Origin: an uncultured Lachnospiraceae bacterium
GTDB lineage: Bacteria; Bacillota; Clostridia; Lachnospirales; Lachnospiraceae
Reading direction: 5' to 3'
Assembly: GCA_947643615.1 (NCBI GenBank)
Contig: CANRWO010000016.1
Coordinates: 1 to 62,473 of the forward strand
Length of the DNA: 62,473 bases
Shown: positions 7,456 through 17,197 of the stretch, piece after piece
How positions within the stretch are numbered: position 1 is the stretch's first letter
Layout: each line of letters opens with the position of its first letter
Position numbers and translations under genes: made by a program
Notes under the pieces: generated by a model
Databases searched by the model: none
The model's input: only the letters and a program-made list of their open reading frames with translations
Told to the model about the DNA's origin: nothing

Positions 7456-9582
7456 CTAAGACAAATAATTATATATATGCGCTACTTCTAATTCCCTGAT
7501 TATGATTTCTTTTAGTTTATCATTAATTGATAAAGCATTGATTAAAATTTCATCAATCTGTTTTGACAAAACTGCAACTTTTTCATTATGCCTACAAATC
7601 AATAGTTCCATTTCTTCACTTAATATATCTATAGAAATATTATTTTCTTCAGCCTCACTCCTTCTCCTATTAGTATACTCCAAAAACTCATTTTCTAATT
7701 GTATAATCTCTTTAACAACTCTTTCTATCTCCTCTCCTTGATTCATACAACTTACGCACGGAATTACTATCTTTGCATATACAGAAGGTTCATATAACTT
7801 CAAGCTCCCAGTTATCTTTTGCATATACCAAATAAAAACACTTGATTTAAACCATGCCGCAACAGAATAAAGACTATATAATTCCTTATATTCCTCTCGA
7901 AGTTTTAGCAATATAAAATTTCTATCCCCATCTATCAAAGTATCATCTGTGTATGTATCAATAATATAAGCTCCCCCTTGCTCTGTAATTACTATACAAG
8001 CACCCTCTATTTTTTTCATACGCTGTATTGCCTCATTATTTATAAATTTATTTGTTCTTGGGCAGGTATACCTCAATACAGCATCTTCCAGTCGAATATT
8101 ATTACACTGTGCATAATATATTTCTCCTGTCGGCATTCCATTTCCCATTTGTAATTCATCCCAGACTGAATTATATTTACTTTTCTCAACATGAACAGCA
8201 TCAAACCAATCATAAGCACTCTCTGCATGTTCTTCTATTGACACTGCTAATTTATATCTACCGATAGGTTGCTGCAATGTGTATAGGCTGTATTGCAATT
8301 GTTCTATAGTCTCGTCATCCTTCTGCTGAAACCTATCCAACTCATTTAACAACCTGATCCTAATTATCTTTTCAATCTCACCAACACTTGCTTTTCTAAC
8401 TACTTTATCAAATACAAACACTTCATCTGTTGGTTTTATATAGCATATTCTTTTTGCTCTTTCTCGATTTAAAAAAAGATAAACCTGCCGACCATTTCCC
8501 AGATTTTGAGACTGTGCGCCCACTTTTAATCTTCCGACATATGATATTAACCGGAAGGCTTCGTTCAACAAAGATTCCATTGTAGTTTCAGAAACATTTA
8601 TTCCTAAAATTTCTCTTTGCCCACTTACCCCCAAGATAACCCCATGATAATCACTATTTAACGAAGCACATAATACCTCTGCAAGTTCCTTCGGTTTTTG
8701 TTCAATATCTTTAAGCAAAATAAACTTTTGACTTTTTATTAAACGTTCAATCATTTCAGCAACTTCTTGATTTTCAACATCCGATATACATTCCCCTGAA
8801 TTTTCAAAAGCTGCCATCAAAAAACGAAACTTTTTATCTTGTATTTTTGCATAAGAAGTTCTATTACCAATATCTTGTATCCTATGAGCATCAGACGCAT
8901 TAATATAAGCCCAAATTTTATCTCTTTTATAATTCGGATCATTTTTTACTAAATTCTGAATTTTATCTAATTGCTTTATTCCATTACATGATATCGCATG
9001 TATATTAGCATTTTTAAAAATCTCTGCTCTATACATTCCGGTTAAGACATTGTAGATTCCCTTATCACTATCAACATGAGGCGCTATCACAATTTTATTC
9101 CTTAAACGATTATTCTCAAGAAACATTTTCACATCTATATTGGGCAAATAATCCGAATCAGCGCCTCTTTTCTCGTCCGAATATCCTACTTCATCTAAAA
9201 GTAATGACAAATCATTTACCTCTGAATCATCAGCTAAAACAAGCATATGAATTCCTGGATTCAATGTTATTTCAACCCCCGCAATAATCCATACGCTTTC
9301 ATAGAGAAGCAATGTTTGGTCTATTTGATTTATTCTTTCTGCAATATCTGTTGCCTTTTCCGAATAGGGCAACAGTGCTTTCCTTTCTGATAGCAAATTC
9401 TCTTTTAATGTAAAAAAATGTTTGTACCCATCTATAGTATTATGATCTGTAATAGCTATTATATCTATCTTTTCTGCTACAGCTTGCTTTAGGATATTAT
9501 AATAAGTTTCATCATTATCTTCCTCCAAGTAGCATTTAGAAGCAGGCGTATGAATATGCAGATCCATTTTTAAATTCATCAT
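7456..9582 (-). CDS. PHP-domain phosphoesterase fused to possible AlbA-like and HsdS-like regions
   Basis: I chose ATG 9582 (708 residues) because AAGGAG sits 10 bases upstream; the frame stays open to 9678. Residues 1-260 are a PHP domain with a full set of metal ligands: HIHT (9, 11), ITDHNT (46, 47), E104, H112, H169, DAH (231-233). Residues about 285-420 (HGVILGVSGQREILGIN and following) resemble the AlbA_2/Schlafen fold. Residues about 480-620 resemble a type I restriction target-recognition domain: an 'IVITEQGGAYIID' strand pair, then SSVFIWYMQKITGS and VIPCVSC, followed by a long coiled coil to the end. No Walker A motif is present, unlike TrlF-type PHP-ATPases. Strongly AT-rich compared with neighbours. 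Likely nucleic-acid-targeting, perhaps anti-phage; inference. Confidence 0.7.
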   Translation of the reverse strand: MMNLKMDLHIHTPASKCYLEEDNDETYYNILKQAVAEKIDIIAITDHNTIDGYKHFFTLKENLLSERKALLPYSEKATDIAERINQIDQTLLLYESVWIIAGVEITLNPGIHMLVLADDSEVNDLSLLLDEVGYSDEKRGADSDYLPNIDVKMFLENNRLRNKIVIAPHVDSDKGIYNVLTGMYRAEIFKNANIHAISCNGIKQLDKIQNLVKNDPNYKRDKIWAYINASDAHRIQDIGNRTSYAKIQDKKFRFLMAAFENSGECISDVENQEVAEMIERLIKSQKFILLKDIEQKPKELAEVLCASLNSDYHGVILGVSGQREILGINVSETTMESLLNEAFRLISYVGRLKVGAQSQNLGNGRQVYLFLNRERAKRICYIKPTDEVFVFDKVVRKASVGEIEKIIRIRLLNELDRFQQKDDETIEQLQYSLYTLQQPIGRYKLAVSIEEHAESAYDWFDAVHVEKSKYNSVWDELQMGNGMPTGEIYYAQCNNIRLEDAVLRYTCPRTNKFINNEAIQRMKKIEGACIVITEQGGAYIIDTYTDDTLIDGDRNFILLKLREEYKELYSLYSVAAWFKSSVFIWYMQKITGSLKLYEPSVYAKIVIPCVSCMNQGEEIERVVKEIIQLENEFLEYTNRRRSEAEENNISIDILSEEMELLICRHNEKVAVLSKQIDEILINALSINDKLKEIIIRELEVAHIYNYLS

Positions 9583-9796
9583 ATCATCGTATCTCCTTGC
9601 TTTTATCTTAAAGTCAAACTCAAATTTCCCAACAGAGGTAAGGTATGAGTTCATCAAAAACACCATCAATAGACACAATACTCTCTTTCAACATCGTTTG
9701 AAACTTAGTGATTTAACCCAATTACATTTTATCATACTATAAATAAAAATCAATCTTTTTAGTCTTCCTCAAGACAGCTTTCACATACCTCATCAC

Positions 9797-10486
9797 TCAA
9801 TCAAACAATATCTCCTCCACCGTCACAAAAGTATACCCCTTCTCCTGCAGTTCGTCGATGGCCTGCAAGGCTGCTGTCACCGAGGTATCGTAATAATCAT
9901 GCATAAGGATGATGTCGTTCTCCCCGGTCTTGCTGACAATCTTCTCCACAATACGGGACACGTTGCCGGAGCACCAGTCCAGGGGATCCACATTCCAGAG
10001 CACAGGGAACATATTCAGCTCCTTCTCGAAGGATTTGTCCCAGCTGCCATAGGGTGGCCGCACATACTGCACCTCTTCTCCGGTGATCTCCTCCAAAATA
10101 TCATTGGTTTTGATCAGTTCTTCCTTAAATACCTCGCGGTTAGACTTAGTCAATTGAAGATGGCTATATGTATGGTTGCCCACGAGATGGCCTTCTTCCT
10201 GCATCCGCCTGATAATGTCGGGATGCAGCTCCGCATGTTCCCCTGTGACAAAGAATGTGGCATGGACTCCCCTCTCCCGCAATCCGTCCAGCAACTGCTC
10301 CGTATAGGAGGGATGAGGGCCGTCATCGAAGGTTATGGCAATTTTCTTCACATCCTCTTCCGGCGCTTCCTCGGTCCCTGCCCCACTGTTCCAGGCTTCC
10401 GCATGTTCTTCCCTCTCCCAAAATCCCAAAATCAGCAATCCCGCCACCAGATGAAATAACAGGACTGCCGTCAACACTTTCTTCAT
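9797..10486 (-). CDS. Polysaccharide deacetylase (NodB family), membrane-anchored
   Basis: Probable peptidoglycan or chitooligosaccharide N-deacetylase acting outside the membrane. Residues 4-22 form an N-terminal signal anchor. The NodB domain follows: motif 1 FDDGPHPSY (about residues 53-61), motif 2 GNHTYSHLQL (zinc His pair, about 101-110), motif 3 VRPPYGSWD and motif 4 around LMHDYYDT. At 229 residues it has the usual length of a short family member. Its last 127 codons are identical to the fragment at 6369-6755, and its own 3' end may be cassette-derived, so the present gene may be a hybrid. A second, unrelated-looking deacetylase lies at 50033-51013. Confidence 0.9.
   Translation of the reverse strand: MKKVLTAVLLFHLVAGLLILGFWEREEHAEAWNSGAGTEEAPEEDVKKIAITFDDGPHPSYTEQLLDGLRERGVHATFFVTGEHAELHPDIIRRMQEEGHLVGNHTYSHLQLTKSNREVFKEELIKTNDILEEITGEEVQYVRPPYGSWDKSFEKELNMFPVLWNVDPLDWCSGNVSRIVEKIVSKTGENDIILMHDYYDTSVTAALQAIDELQEKGYTFVTVEEILFD
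9801..10183. repeat. 383-bp direct repeat, right copy
   Basis: Right-hand partner of 6373-6755; lies inside the complete deacetylase gene. After the last shared codon the two copies diverge completely. Confidence 0.9.
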
Positions 10487-10616
10487 ATGAAATCCCCCAT
10501 TTACCCGCTCCAGCAGGCGTTAAACCATCCCGCACATCAAAAACCGGCCTATCACATTGTATGACGGCCGGCCTGTTCAAAATACTTTCAGATTATTCCA
10601 TTTATTTCCTATTTTT

Positions 10617-10632
10617 GCTAGCAATATCTAGC
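10617..10632. promoter_or_regulatory. Possible operator of the XRE regulator
   Basis: gctag-caatat-ctagc is an inverted repeat about 70 bases upstream of the XRE start, and a second gctagc...gtagc string follows at 10671-10686. It may be an autoregulatory site; motif only. Confidence 0.25.
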
Positions 10633-10701
10633 ATATCCTTCCGCAATTATAGGTAAAATAGTAATGTGTCGCTAGCTATTAGTAGCATTACGGAGGATGT
10701 T

Positions 10702-10950
10702 GTGAAAATAAAGCAGGATAAGAATAAATACAATATAGGCACGAATATCCGCAAATTCCGCATGGCGAACCATCTAACACAGGAGCAGACAGTAGCAAAG
10801 CTGCAGCTCTTGGGAATTGAAATATCCCGTGGCAGTTATTCGCACCTGGAATGCGGCTTGGACAATATCAGAGTAGAAGAGCTGCTCTCCTTAGCCGAAA
10901 TTTTTCATGTGGAAGTAGCAGATTTCTTTGAAGGAATAAGTCTGCACTAA
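10702..10950 (+). CDS. XRE-family transcriptional regulator
   Basis: A small DNA-binding protein of 82 residues consisting almost only of an HTH_3 domain: NIRKFRMANHLTQEQTVAKL, then ISRGSYSHLECGLDN, then VEELLSLAEIFHVEVADFF. The GTG at 10702 is preferred over the ATG at 10666 because CGGAGG lies 5-10 bases upstream of it. It is divergent from the deacetylase gene and could regulate it or itself. No dimerisation or sensor domain is present. Confidence 0.85.
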   Translation: MKIKQDKNKYNIGTNIRKFRMANHLTQEQTVAKLQLLGIEISRGSYSHLECGLDNIRVEELLSLAEIFHVEVADFFEGISLH

Positions 10951-11139
10951 TCCTTCCGACCATCATTCCGGTTCTCTTTTTGCGGTGCCCAACAACAGTG
11001 CTTGCCCATCATCATGAGCCGGCGAAAGGCACCCCAGATCATGTCCTTATGGTCAGAAGAGATCATTACAAATATATGCCCTCAAAGAACGGGTTGATAC
11101 TAATACACCGTTGTGCCGGGAAAAGGAGACTCGTCATTT

Positions 11140-12894
11140 TTACTCAAACTGTGCATTATAAAGCCGCCTGTATACCCCCTGCCGTTCCATCAGTTCCCCG
11201 TGCGTCCCCTGCTCCACTACCTCACCACCGTTGACCACCAGGATCAAATCTGCATTTTCAATCGTAGACAGTCTGTGGGCAATCACAAAACAGGTCTTTC
11301 CTTCCATCAATTTCAGCATTGCCTTCTGTATCTGGCGTTCCGTCCGGGTATCCACATTAGAAGTCGCCTCATCCAATATCAGCATTTTAGAATCCAGGAG
11401 CATTGCCCTGGCAATGGTCAAAAGCTGCTTCTGCCCTTTGGAAATATTGGTTCCCTCATCTGTCAATATAGTATCATACCCCTCGGGAAGCCGCTTTATG
11501 AAAGAATGTATATGGGCCGCTTTTGCCGCCGCTTCCACATCCTCTCTGGTGGCGCCTTCCTTTCCATATGCCAGATTTTCATAAATGCTTCCGTAAAACA
11601 GCCATGTGTCCTGGAGCACCATGGCATAAGCTTTTCTCAGGCTGCTCCTGGTCACCATGGTATTCCGCCTGCCGTCCACCGTAATGATACCTTTGTCGGG
11701 GTCATAGAAACGCATCAGCAGATTGATCAGCGTAGTCTTGCCTGCCCCCGTAGGCCCCACAATTGCAATCAGCCTGCCAGGCTCCGCACGGAAACTGAGG
11801 TCATGTATAATGGTTTTACCGGGCAGGTAGCCGAATTGAACGTGATCCAATTCCACCGCCCCCCGTACTTTATCCAGTTCTATGGCATTCTCCCCATCCG
11901 CAGGCTCCGGCGCTTCTTCAATCAGGCGGAAGACCCTCTCTGCCGCCGCCAGGGCTGACTGTAATTCACTGAAAATATTCGCCGCCTCATTGATAGGCCC
12001 TGAAAACTTCCTGGAATATAATACAAATGAGGAAATATTCCCTATGCTCATGCTTCCCGCCAAATACAGCAGCGCTCCGAACACGCTGATCAGGGACAGT
12101 GACAGATTATTGATAAAATTGACGCAGGGGCCCACCACGCTCCCGTAATATTCCGCCCTGTAATACGCATCCACAGCCGTTTTATTCTTCCTGTCAAATT
12201 TGCCCTGGGTATACTCCTCCCTGTTATAAGCCTTCAAAGTCTTCTGCCCTGAGATCATCTCTTCCACAAAGCCGTTCAGCTCTCCCAACTTTGCAGACCT
12301 TTGCCGGAACAGAGGCCTGGTCTTGCCTGTGATATATTTTGTGATCAAAACGGAAAGAGGGACGGTGAACGCAAATACCAGCACCAGCTTAGGCGAGATG
12401 GACAACATCATCAGCAATGCCCCCGTCACCGTGATTACTGTAGTGAGCAGCTGCACAAGGTCATTTGACAGAGAAGCGTTGACCGTATCAATATCGTAGG
12501 AGATCCGGCTGATAATATCGCCTGTCTGATGAACGTCAAAATATCCCACAGGCAAAGTCATCAGCTTCTCAAACACATCCTGGCGCATACTGTATACTAC
12601 CTTACGGCTGATGGTCAGCATCAATACCTGCAGGCCATAGGACATCAACGCCGATGCCACGTAAAACAACGCCATCCATCCCGCATAATAAAAAACTCTC
12701 TCAAAGTCTACCTTTCCCCTGCCCCCTTCTATAGCGCCGATGCTGAGGCCTGTCAGCTTCGGCCCGATGAGCGAAAAAAGATTGCTCCCCAAGGTGCAGA
12801 TCATTGCCAGCGCCAAAAGCCATTTATATTGCCACATATATTGTCCAAGCCGCAAAACGGTACGCTTGGAATAACGTTTCTTTTCAGTCCCCAT
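11140..12894 (-). CDS. ABC exporter, fused membrane and ATPase domains (second half)
   Basis: Multidrug-type half-transporter of 584 residues. Six membrane helices span about residues 20-310; the ATPase follows with Walker A GPTGAGKTT, the Q-loop VLQDTWLF, signature SKGQKQL and Walker B MLILDEATS with catalytic Glu and the H-loop AHRLST. The signature begins ISKGQ rather than LSGGQ. Together with the gene at 13200-14951 it very likely makes a heterodimer, as in BmrCD/LmrCD. The two genes are separated by about 300 bases that contain hairpin elements instead of the usual few bases, so the pair may be partly uncoupled. Substrate unknown. Confidence 0.9.
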   Translation of the reverse strand: MGTEKKRYSKRTVLRLGQYMWQYKWLLALAMICTLGSNLFSLIGPKLTGLSIGAIEGGRGKVDFERVFYYAGWMALFYVASALMSYGLQVLMLTISRKVVYSMRQDVFEKLMTLPVGYFDVHQTGDIISRISYDIDTVNASLSNDLVQLLTTVITVTGALLMMLSISPKLVLVFAFTVPLSVLITKYITGKTRPLFRQRSAKLGELNGFVEEMISGQKTLKAYNREEYTQGKFDRKNKTAVDAYYRAEYYGSVVGPCVNFINNLSLSLISVFGALLYLAGSMSIGNISSFVLYSRKFSGPINEAANIFSELQSALAAAERVFRLIEEAPEPADGENAIELDKVRGAVELDHVQFGYLPGKTIIHDLSFRAEPGRLIAIVGPTGAGKTTLINLLMRFYDPDKGIITVDGRRNTMVTRSSLRKAYAMVLQDTWLFYGSIYENLAYGKEGATREDVEAAAKAAHIHSFIKRLPEGYDTILTDEGTNISKGQKQLLTIARAMLLDSKMLILDEATSNVDTRTERQIQKAMLKLMEGKTCFVIAHRLSTIENADLILVVNGGEVVEQGTHGELMERQGVYRRLYNAQFE

Positions 12895-12918
12895 GTCTCA
12901 TTCCCCGTATCCTGTATT

Positions 12919-13084
12919 CTAGTACAGCATTGCGTTAATCTTGAAGTAAATCAGTGCTTGATGTTTGCGTCAGCGTAAGGCGGAGGAAGGAGGCGATGCG
13001 GTGGCATCGTTGACTGACGACAACGCAGCGATGGCGTGAACAGCGAGTACTGATTACTCAAGAATTAATGCAACGATGTACTAG
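12919..13084. mobile_element. 166-bp MITE-like hairpin element
   Basis: The element starts ctagtacagcattgcg and ends gcaacgatgtactag. Its terminal roughly 37 bases are an imperfect inverted repeat with most positions paired, and the interior has further stems (cgtcagcg/ctgacg, gatgc/gcatc). There is no coding capacity. The terminal CTAG may be a target duplication, as produced by some IS5-related transposases. It lies between the two ABC exporter genes. Its length equals that of the related element at 53084-53249. Confidence 0.65.
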
Positions 13085-13146
13085 TACACCGTATTACATT
13101 TCGCAAAATATCCTGCCTGAATTTCCATCTGAAGCGATGTACTAAT
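13081..13146. repeat. Partial copy of the hairpin element, abutting the 166-bp copy
   Basis: Bases 13089-13136 match 53096-53143 at 46 of 48 positions. The segment is bounded by ctagtacacc and gatgtacta, so it looks like an internally deleted relative sharing the CTAG of its neighbour. Confidence 0.7.
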
Positions 13147-13199
13147 CCAATAAAATCCTATCCGAAAATCCCACAGACTATCCTTCCGTGCCCTTCTTC

Positions 13200-14951
13200 T
13201 CACCCTGCCCCCATCTGGGACTTGCAGATCTCACTGTAAATATCACAGCCTTCCATCAGCTCTTCATGGGTTCCGTATCCGATAGGGACGCCATCCTCCA
13301 GCACCAGGATATGGTCGGCATTGCGAATGGAGCTGACCCTCTGGGCAACGATGACCAGCGTGGTATCCTCAAAATGCTCCCTGATGCCCTTTCGCATCTC
13401 CGCATCGGTGCGATAGTCCAACGCACTGGAAGAATCATCCAGTATCAGTATCTCCGGCCTGGCGGCCAGGGCCCTGGCAATCAGCACCCTCTGTTTCTGG
13501 CCTCCGCTCAGGTTCGCGCCTTTTATGTTCAGCGCCTCCCCTTCTTTGTCCTCCCGGTTCTCCACGAATTCACTGGCCCTGGCATAAAGCAGCGCCTCCT
13601 GAAGCTGTTTCCCGGCAATCTCCCGGCCCAGCGTCACATTTTCTGCAATCGTATCCTCGAATATGGTATCATTCTGGAAAACCACTCCAAACTTTCTCTT
13701 TAACACAGAGTGCTCATAACAGCGTACATCCTTCCCCGCAATCAGGATACGCCCCTGATCCGCATCATACAATCTCATCATCAGGTTGACAATGGTAGAC
13801 TTACCGGAGCCGATCTCCCCGATGATACCCAGCGTCTCACCCTTCTTAATGCGGAAGGACAGATCCTTTATATTAGCCTCACCCTTTTTCATATAGGAAA
13901 ATGTAACATGGTCGAAGCAGATCTCGTACTCCTCCGAACCCTCTTCCCGATCCCCTTCCGGACTGGCCTCGGCCTCATTGCCAAAGGCCTCCATGACCTG
14001 CATATCGTCTTCCGCCTCCAGCACATACCAGATACGGTTCCCGGACGCAATGGCCTTGGACAGGACGGTGAACATCTTTGAAATGGACATCATGGCATTC
14101 AGGATAATGGTAAAATATGTGGTAAACGCAAGGATCTTCCCCACTTCCGAGGTTCCACCGTTGACCCGGTACGCGCCCACAAGGATTACCCCTACTAACC
14201 CCAGGTTCAGGAGGATGTTCATAGACGGGTTGATAATCGCCATAACCATGCCGTTCTTTCGCTCCCTCTCCACTACCTCCCGGTTCACTGCCCGGAATTT
14301 CTCCGTCTCATATCCGGTCTTTGACAATGCCTTGATCACACGGATTCCCGCAATATCCTCCCGCACCATCCTGACAAAACGGTCATTGGCTTCCTGCAGG
14401 CCGCCGTACATTGGGATGCTCCTCCTGGACACATAGACCGTTATAAAGCCTAACAGAGGCAATACCGCCAGCAACACACAGGCCATGGCGTAATCCAGCG
14501 TAAAGGTGACACAAATCCCCCCTATCAGCAGGATTGGCGCCCGCACACCCAGTCTCTGGATCCGACCCAGCATCTGGTGGACATTATAAGTATCCGATGT
14601 CATCCGGGAGATCAGGGACGGTTTCGTATAAAAATCCGTCTGGGCATTTGACAGGTGCATGGTTTTCTCAAACAGGTCATGTCGTATATGCTCCGTAGCG
14701 TCGCTGGATACTTTGGATGCCATGCGGTTTGCAATAATATTAAAGGACACGGCAAACAGGGAGCAGACCACCATCAATGCCCCCCAGCCAAATATCAGCC
14801 TCCTGTCCCCGGACAGTATGACCGTATCAATTATATACGCCAGGATATACGGGATACACAGATCCATGATTGTCCCTATGAATTTAATGAGAAACCCTAC
14901 CCCCATTCTTGGGAAGTAGGGTCTCAGATACTTAATAATAATCTGCTTCAT
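13200..14951 (-). CDS. ABC exporter, fused membrane and ATPase domains (first half)
   Basis: Half-transporter of 583 residues: six membrane helices (about 15-310), then an ATPase with Walker A GEIGSGKST, signature LSGGQKQR, and Walker B ILILDDSSS. The residue after the Walker B Asp is Asp, not the catalytic Glu, and the H-loop His is Gln (VAQRVSS). These are hallmarks of the degenerate-site subunit of heterodimeric exporters, which fits pairing with the canonical subunit at 11140-12894. Its ATG overlaps the last base of the chemoreceptor's stop codon, so translation is coupled to that gene. Confidence 0.9.
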   Translation of the reverse strand: MKQIIIKYLRPYFPRMGVGFLIKFIGTIMDLCIPYILAYIIDTVILSGDRRLIFGWGALMVVCSLFAVSFNIIANRMASKVSSDATEHIRHDLFEKTMHLSNAQTDFYTKPSLISRMTSDTYNVHQMLGRIQRLGVRAPILLIGGICVTFTLDYAMACVLLAVLPLLGFITVYVSRRSIPMYGGLQEANDRFVRMVREDIAGIRVIKALSKTGYETEKFRAVNREVVERERKNGMVMAIINPSMNILLNLGLVGVILVGAYRVNGGTSEVGKILAFTTYFTIILNAMMSISKMFTVLSKAIASGNRIWYVLEAEDDMQVMEAFGNEAEASPEGDREEGSEEYEICFDHVTFSYMKKGEANIKDLSFRIKKGETLGIIGEIGSGKSTIVNLMMRLYDADQGRILIAGKDVRCYEHSVLKRKFGVVFQNDTIFEDTIAENVTLGREIAGKQLQEALLYARASEFVENREDKEGEALNIKGANLSGGQKQRVLIARALAARPEILILDDSSSALDYRTDAEMRKGIREHFEDTTLVIVAQRVSSIRNADHILVLEDGVPIGYGTHEELMEGCDIYSEICKSQMGAG

Positions 14952-17197
14952 TAGATTTTAAATACGGAAATCTCCGTCTTCAGCTCCTCCATATTTTTGC
15001 CAAGGGAATCTGCCGTTTCCGTTAAGCCTTCCACATTTTCCATCAGTTTCTCCACGGAATCCCTGACGGTCATTACACTGTCAGCCGTCTCCTCGATACT
15101 GGTAGATATCTGGCTGATAGCCGAAACGGTATCGGATTTCTCCTCGTCGGCCCGCTGTGTGCTTTCAATGATCGCATTCAATCCTTCCACCAGCTTCTTC
15201 ATGCGGATTTCCATATCCCGGAACACGCCCACAACCTGCTCCACTGCTTCCGTCTGGGATGCCACCATGGCTCCTGCTTCATGGGCGCTCTCCACACTCT
15301 GGTTCGTCTGGTCGGTAATGTGCTTCACATTGCTGCGGATCTCCCCCGCCGCCTTCGCCGCATCGTCAGCCAGCTTGCGGATCTCTTCTGCAACTACGGC
15401 AAACCCTCTTCCTGCATCTCCGGCCCTTGCCGCCTCAATGGACGCATTCAGGGACAACAGATTGGTCTGCTCGGAAATCTCGGAAATAGTGCCCACAAAA
15501 CTGTTGATGGTCTCCGTCTTCTGGCGCAGGGACTCTATATTTTTACCCACCGTAGCCGTGATGTCGGTAGTCTGCTGGGCCCTGTCACCCAACAGGCGGA
15601 TAATCTTCATACCCTGGGTAATCATCTGCTCCGTCTCTTCCACCAGGCTGCCTACCTTTTCAACCGTGTGGCTGACTTCCTGCAGCTCTTCCGCCAAAAT
15701 ATTGGTCTTGGCAACGCATTCCTCCACGTGGGAAGTCTGCTGCGTCATCGTCTCGCTAATCCCGTTCACAGCTTTTGTAATGCTGGCGGAATAGTCGCTG
15801 ATGACACCGGACACCTGCTCCACATCCTTGGCAGATCCCTCAAGCTGACCTGTGGCATCGGTAACCTTATGTACCAGGCTCTTGGTATTTCGGATCATAT
15901 TATTGGCAGAGCCTGCCAGGTTCTGGAATTCATCCCGGCCCTTCGCATCTACCCTTACTGTCAGATCTCCCTGGGCCACCACACCGAAGCCTTTGGATAT
16001 CCGGCGCATATTTTTCTGGATCCCGGCTACGATCAACAACCCGATGGTCAGCACGATCACACTGGCCAATACCACCAGCATCAATGTCAGGGAACGGATC
16101 TCCTCCGCCTGCCCGGTAATCACCGCCATAGGAACCAGCGTACAGATGGTCGTCCTCGTCTTTGCGCTGCTGCAGTAGATAAACAGGTACTGCTGCCCTT
16201 TGAATTTGACTTCCTGTGCCCCGTACTGGTTTTCCTTGCTCTCCGGATCCAGTGAAGGGAAGAAGTCCTGCCCAAAGAACACTACTTCCCCTTCCTCAAA
16301 AATGCTTTCTTCACCCTCCGCCAGATTCTCACAGATAATCTCACGGCCGTTCTCCGTCACAAACCCCACGATACTCCCGTTTCCGAGATCCAATGATTCA
16401 AGGAATTCCTTGATGGTCTTGGTCTTAATATCAATGACAATACATGCGTTGTTAGACTGTGACAAAACTTCATAGACCAGAATGTAATCCTTAGTCTTCA
16501 GGTTCAGCCTTTCGTCCAGGAGCTCATGGCTGTCAATCCACTTTTGGATGCTCCGCCCATCCTCCGGCACGGAAGCCACATATTCGTCCAGAAGTCCGTT
16601 CTCTCCGTTGGAGACCGCCGTACTGAACATATTGACTCCTTCTTTTGTAATAATATGTATATTATTGATAAACGCATTGGAGGTCTGGCTTGCCATAATA
16701 TCCATCTTGGTATTGTCTATGACCTTCATCCTGGCCAGGGGGTCATCATTATACAAACCGATATAATACTTGCTCAGATCATTATCAAAAGCATAGGTCA
16801 TGCCTTCCGACTCAATAAAAGAACAGCTCATATCCACATACTCTGTGGCCATATTGATAGTCTGGGTGGTGGAATCCGTAAATTTATCGCTCATTCCCTC
16901 CGCTGCCTTCTGGTATGCGGAAATGCCCACCACGATCATAAACAGGATGGGGACAAGGAAACAGACAATGATCTTATTCCGTATGCCGAACAGCATAAAA
17001 CCCGCCTTCATTTTCCCGCCTGATGACACAGGCTGCTTTGGTGCCCTGGGCTGCTTCGGCGCTTTGGGTTGCTTCGGCGTTTTAGGAGGCTTGGGCGTCT
17101 TGACCCTTTTGGCCTCTTTGGACGATACAGGCGCTTTCGGTGCCTTAGGCACTTTCGGCGCTTTCTCTTTTTTTACCTTCTCTCTCTTTTCGCCCAT
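14951..17197 (-). CDS. Methyl-accepting chemotaxis protein with Lys/Pro-rich N-terminal tail
   Basis: Membrane chemoreceptor of 748 residues. ATG 17197 is chosen because GGAGG lies 8 bases upstream. Residues 8-58 form an unusual basic tail built of KAP/KTP/KQP repeats. Membrane segment 1 lies at about 74-95, an extracellular sensor region (Cache-like) to about 375, membrane segment 2, HAMP, then a signalling domain with the hairpin-tip sequence [20 protein letters not shown]. No cheA, cheW or flagellar gene is in the window. It is translationally coupled to a heterodimeric ABC exporter, which is unusual and suggests that ligand sensing and export concern the same compound class; that is inference. 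Confidence 0.9.
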   Translation of the reverse strand: MGEKREKVKKEKAPKVPKAPKAPVSSKEAKRVKTPKPPKTPKQPKAPKQPRAPKQPVSSGGKMKAGFMLFGIRNKIIVCFLVPILFMIVVGISAYQKAAEGMSDKFTDSTTQTINMATEYVDMSCSFIESEGMTYAFDNDLSKYYIGLYNDDPLARMKVIDNTKMDIMASQTSNAFINNIHIITKEGVNMFSTAVSNGENGLLDEYVASVPEDGRSIQKWIDSHELLDERLNLKTKDYILVYEVLSQSNNACIVIDIKTKTIKEFLESLDLGNGSIVGFVTENGREIICENLAEGEESIFEEGEVVFFGQDFFPSLDPESKENQYGAQEVKFKGQQYLFIYCSSAKTRTTICTLVPMAVITGQAEEIRSLTLMLVVLASVIVLTIGLLIVAGIQKNMRRISKGFGVVAQGDLTVRVDAKGRDEFQNLAGSANNMIRNTKSLVHKVTDATGQLEGSAKDVEQVSGVISDYSASITKAVNGISETMTQQTSHVEECVAKTNILAEELQEVSHTVEKVGSLVEETEQMITQGMKIIRLLGDRAQQTTDITATVGKNIESLRQKTETINSFVGTISEISEQTNLLSLNASIEAARAGDAGRGFAVVAEEIRKLADDAAKAAGEIRSNVKHITDQTNQSVESAHEAGAMVASQTEAVEQVVGVFRDMEIRMKKLVEGLNAIIESTQRADEEKSDTVSAISQISTSIEETADSVMTVRDSVEKLMENVEGLTETADSLGKNMEELKTEISVFKI

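Noticed and set aside
10980..11234. Open frames on both strands between the XRE and ABC genes
   Set aside because: No RBS or recognisable family; the plus-strand frame runs into the ABC gene antisense.
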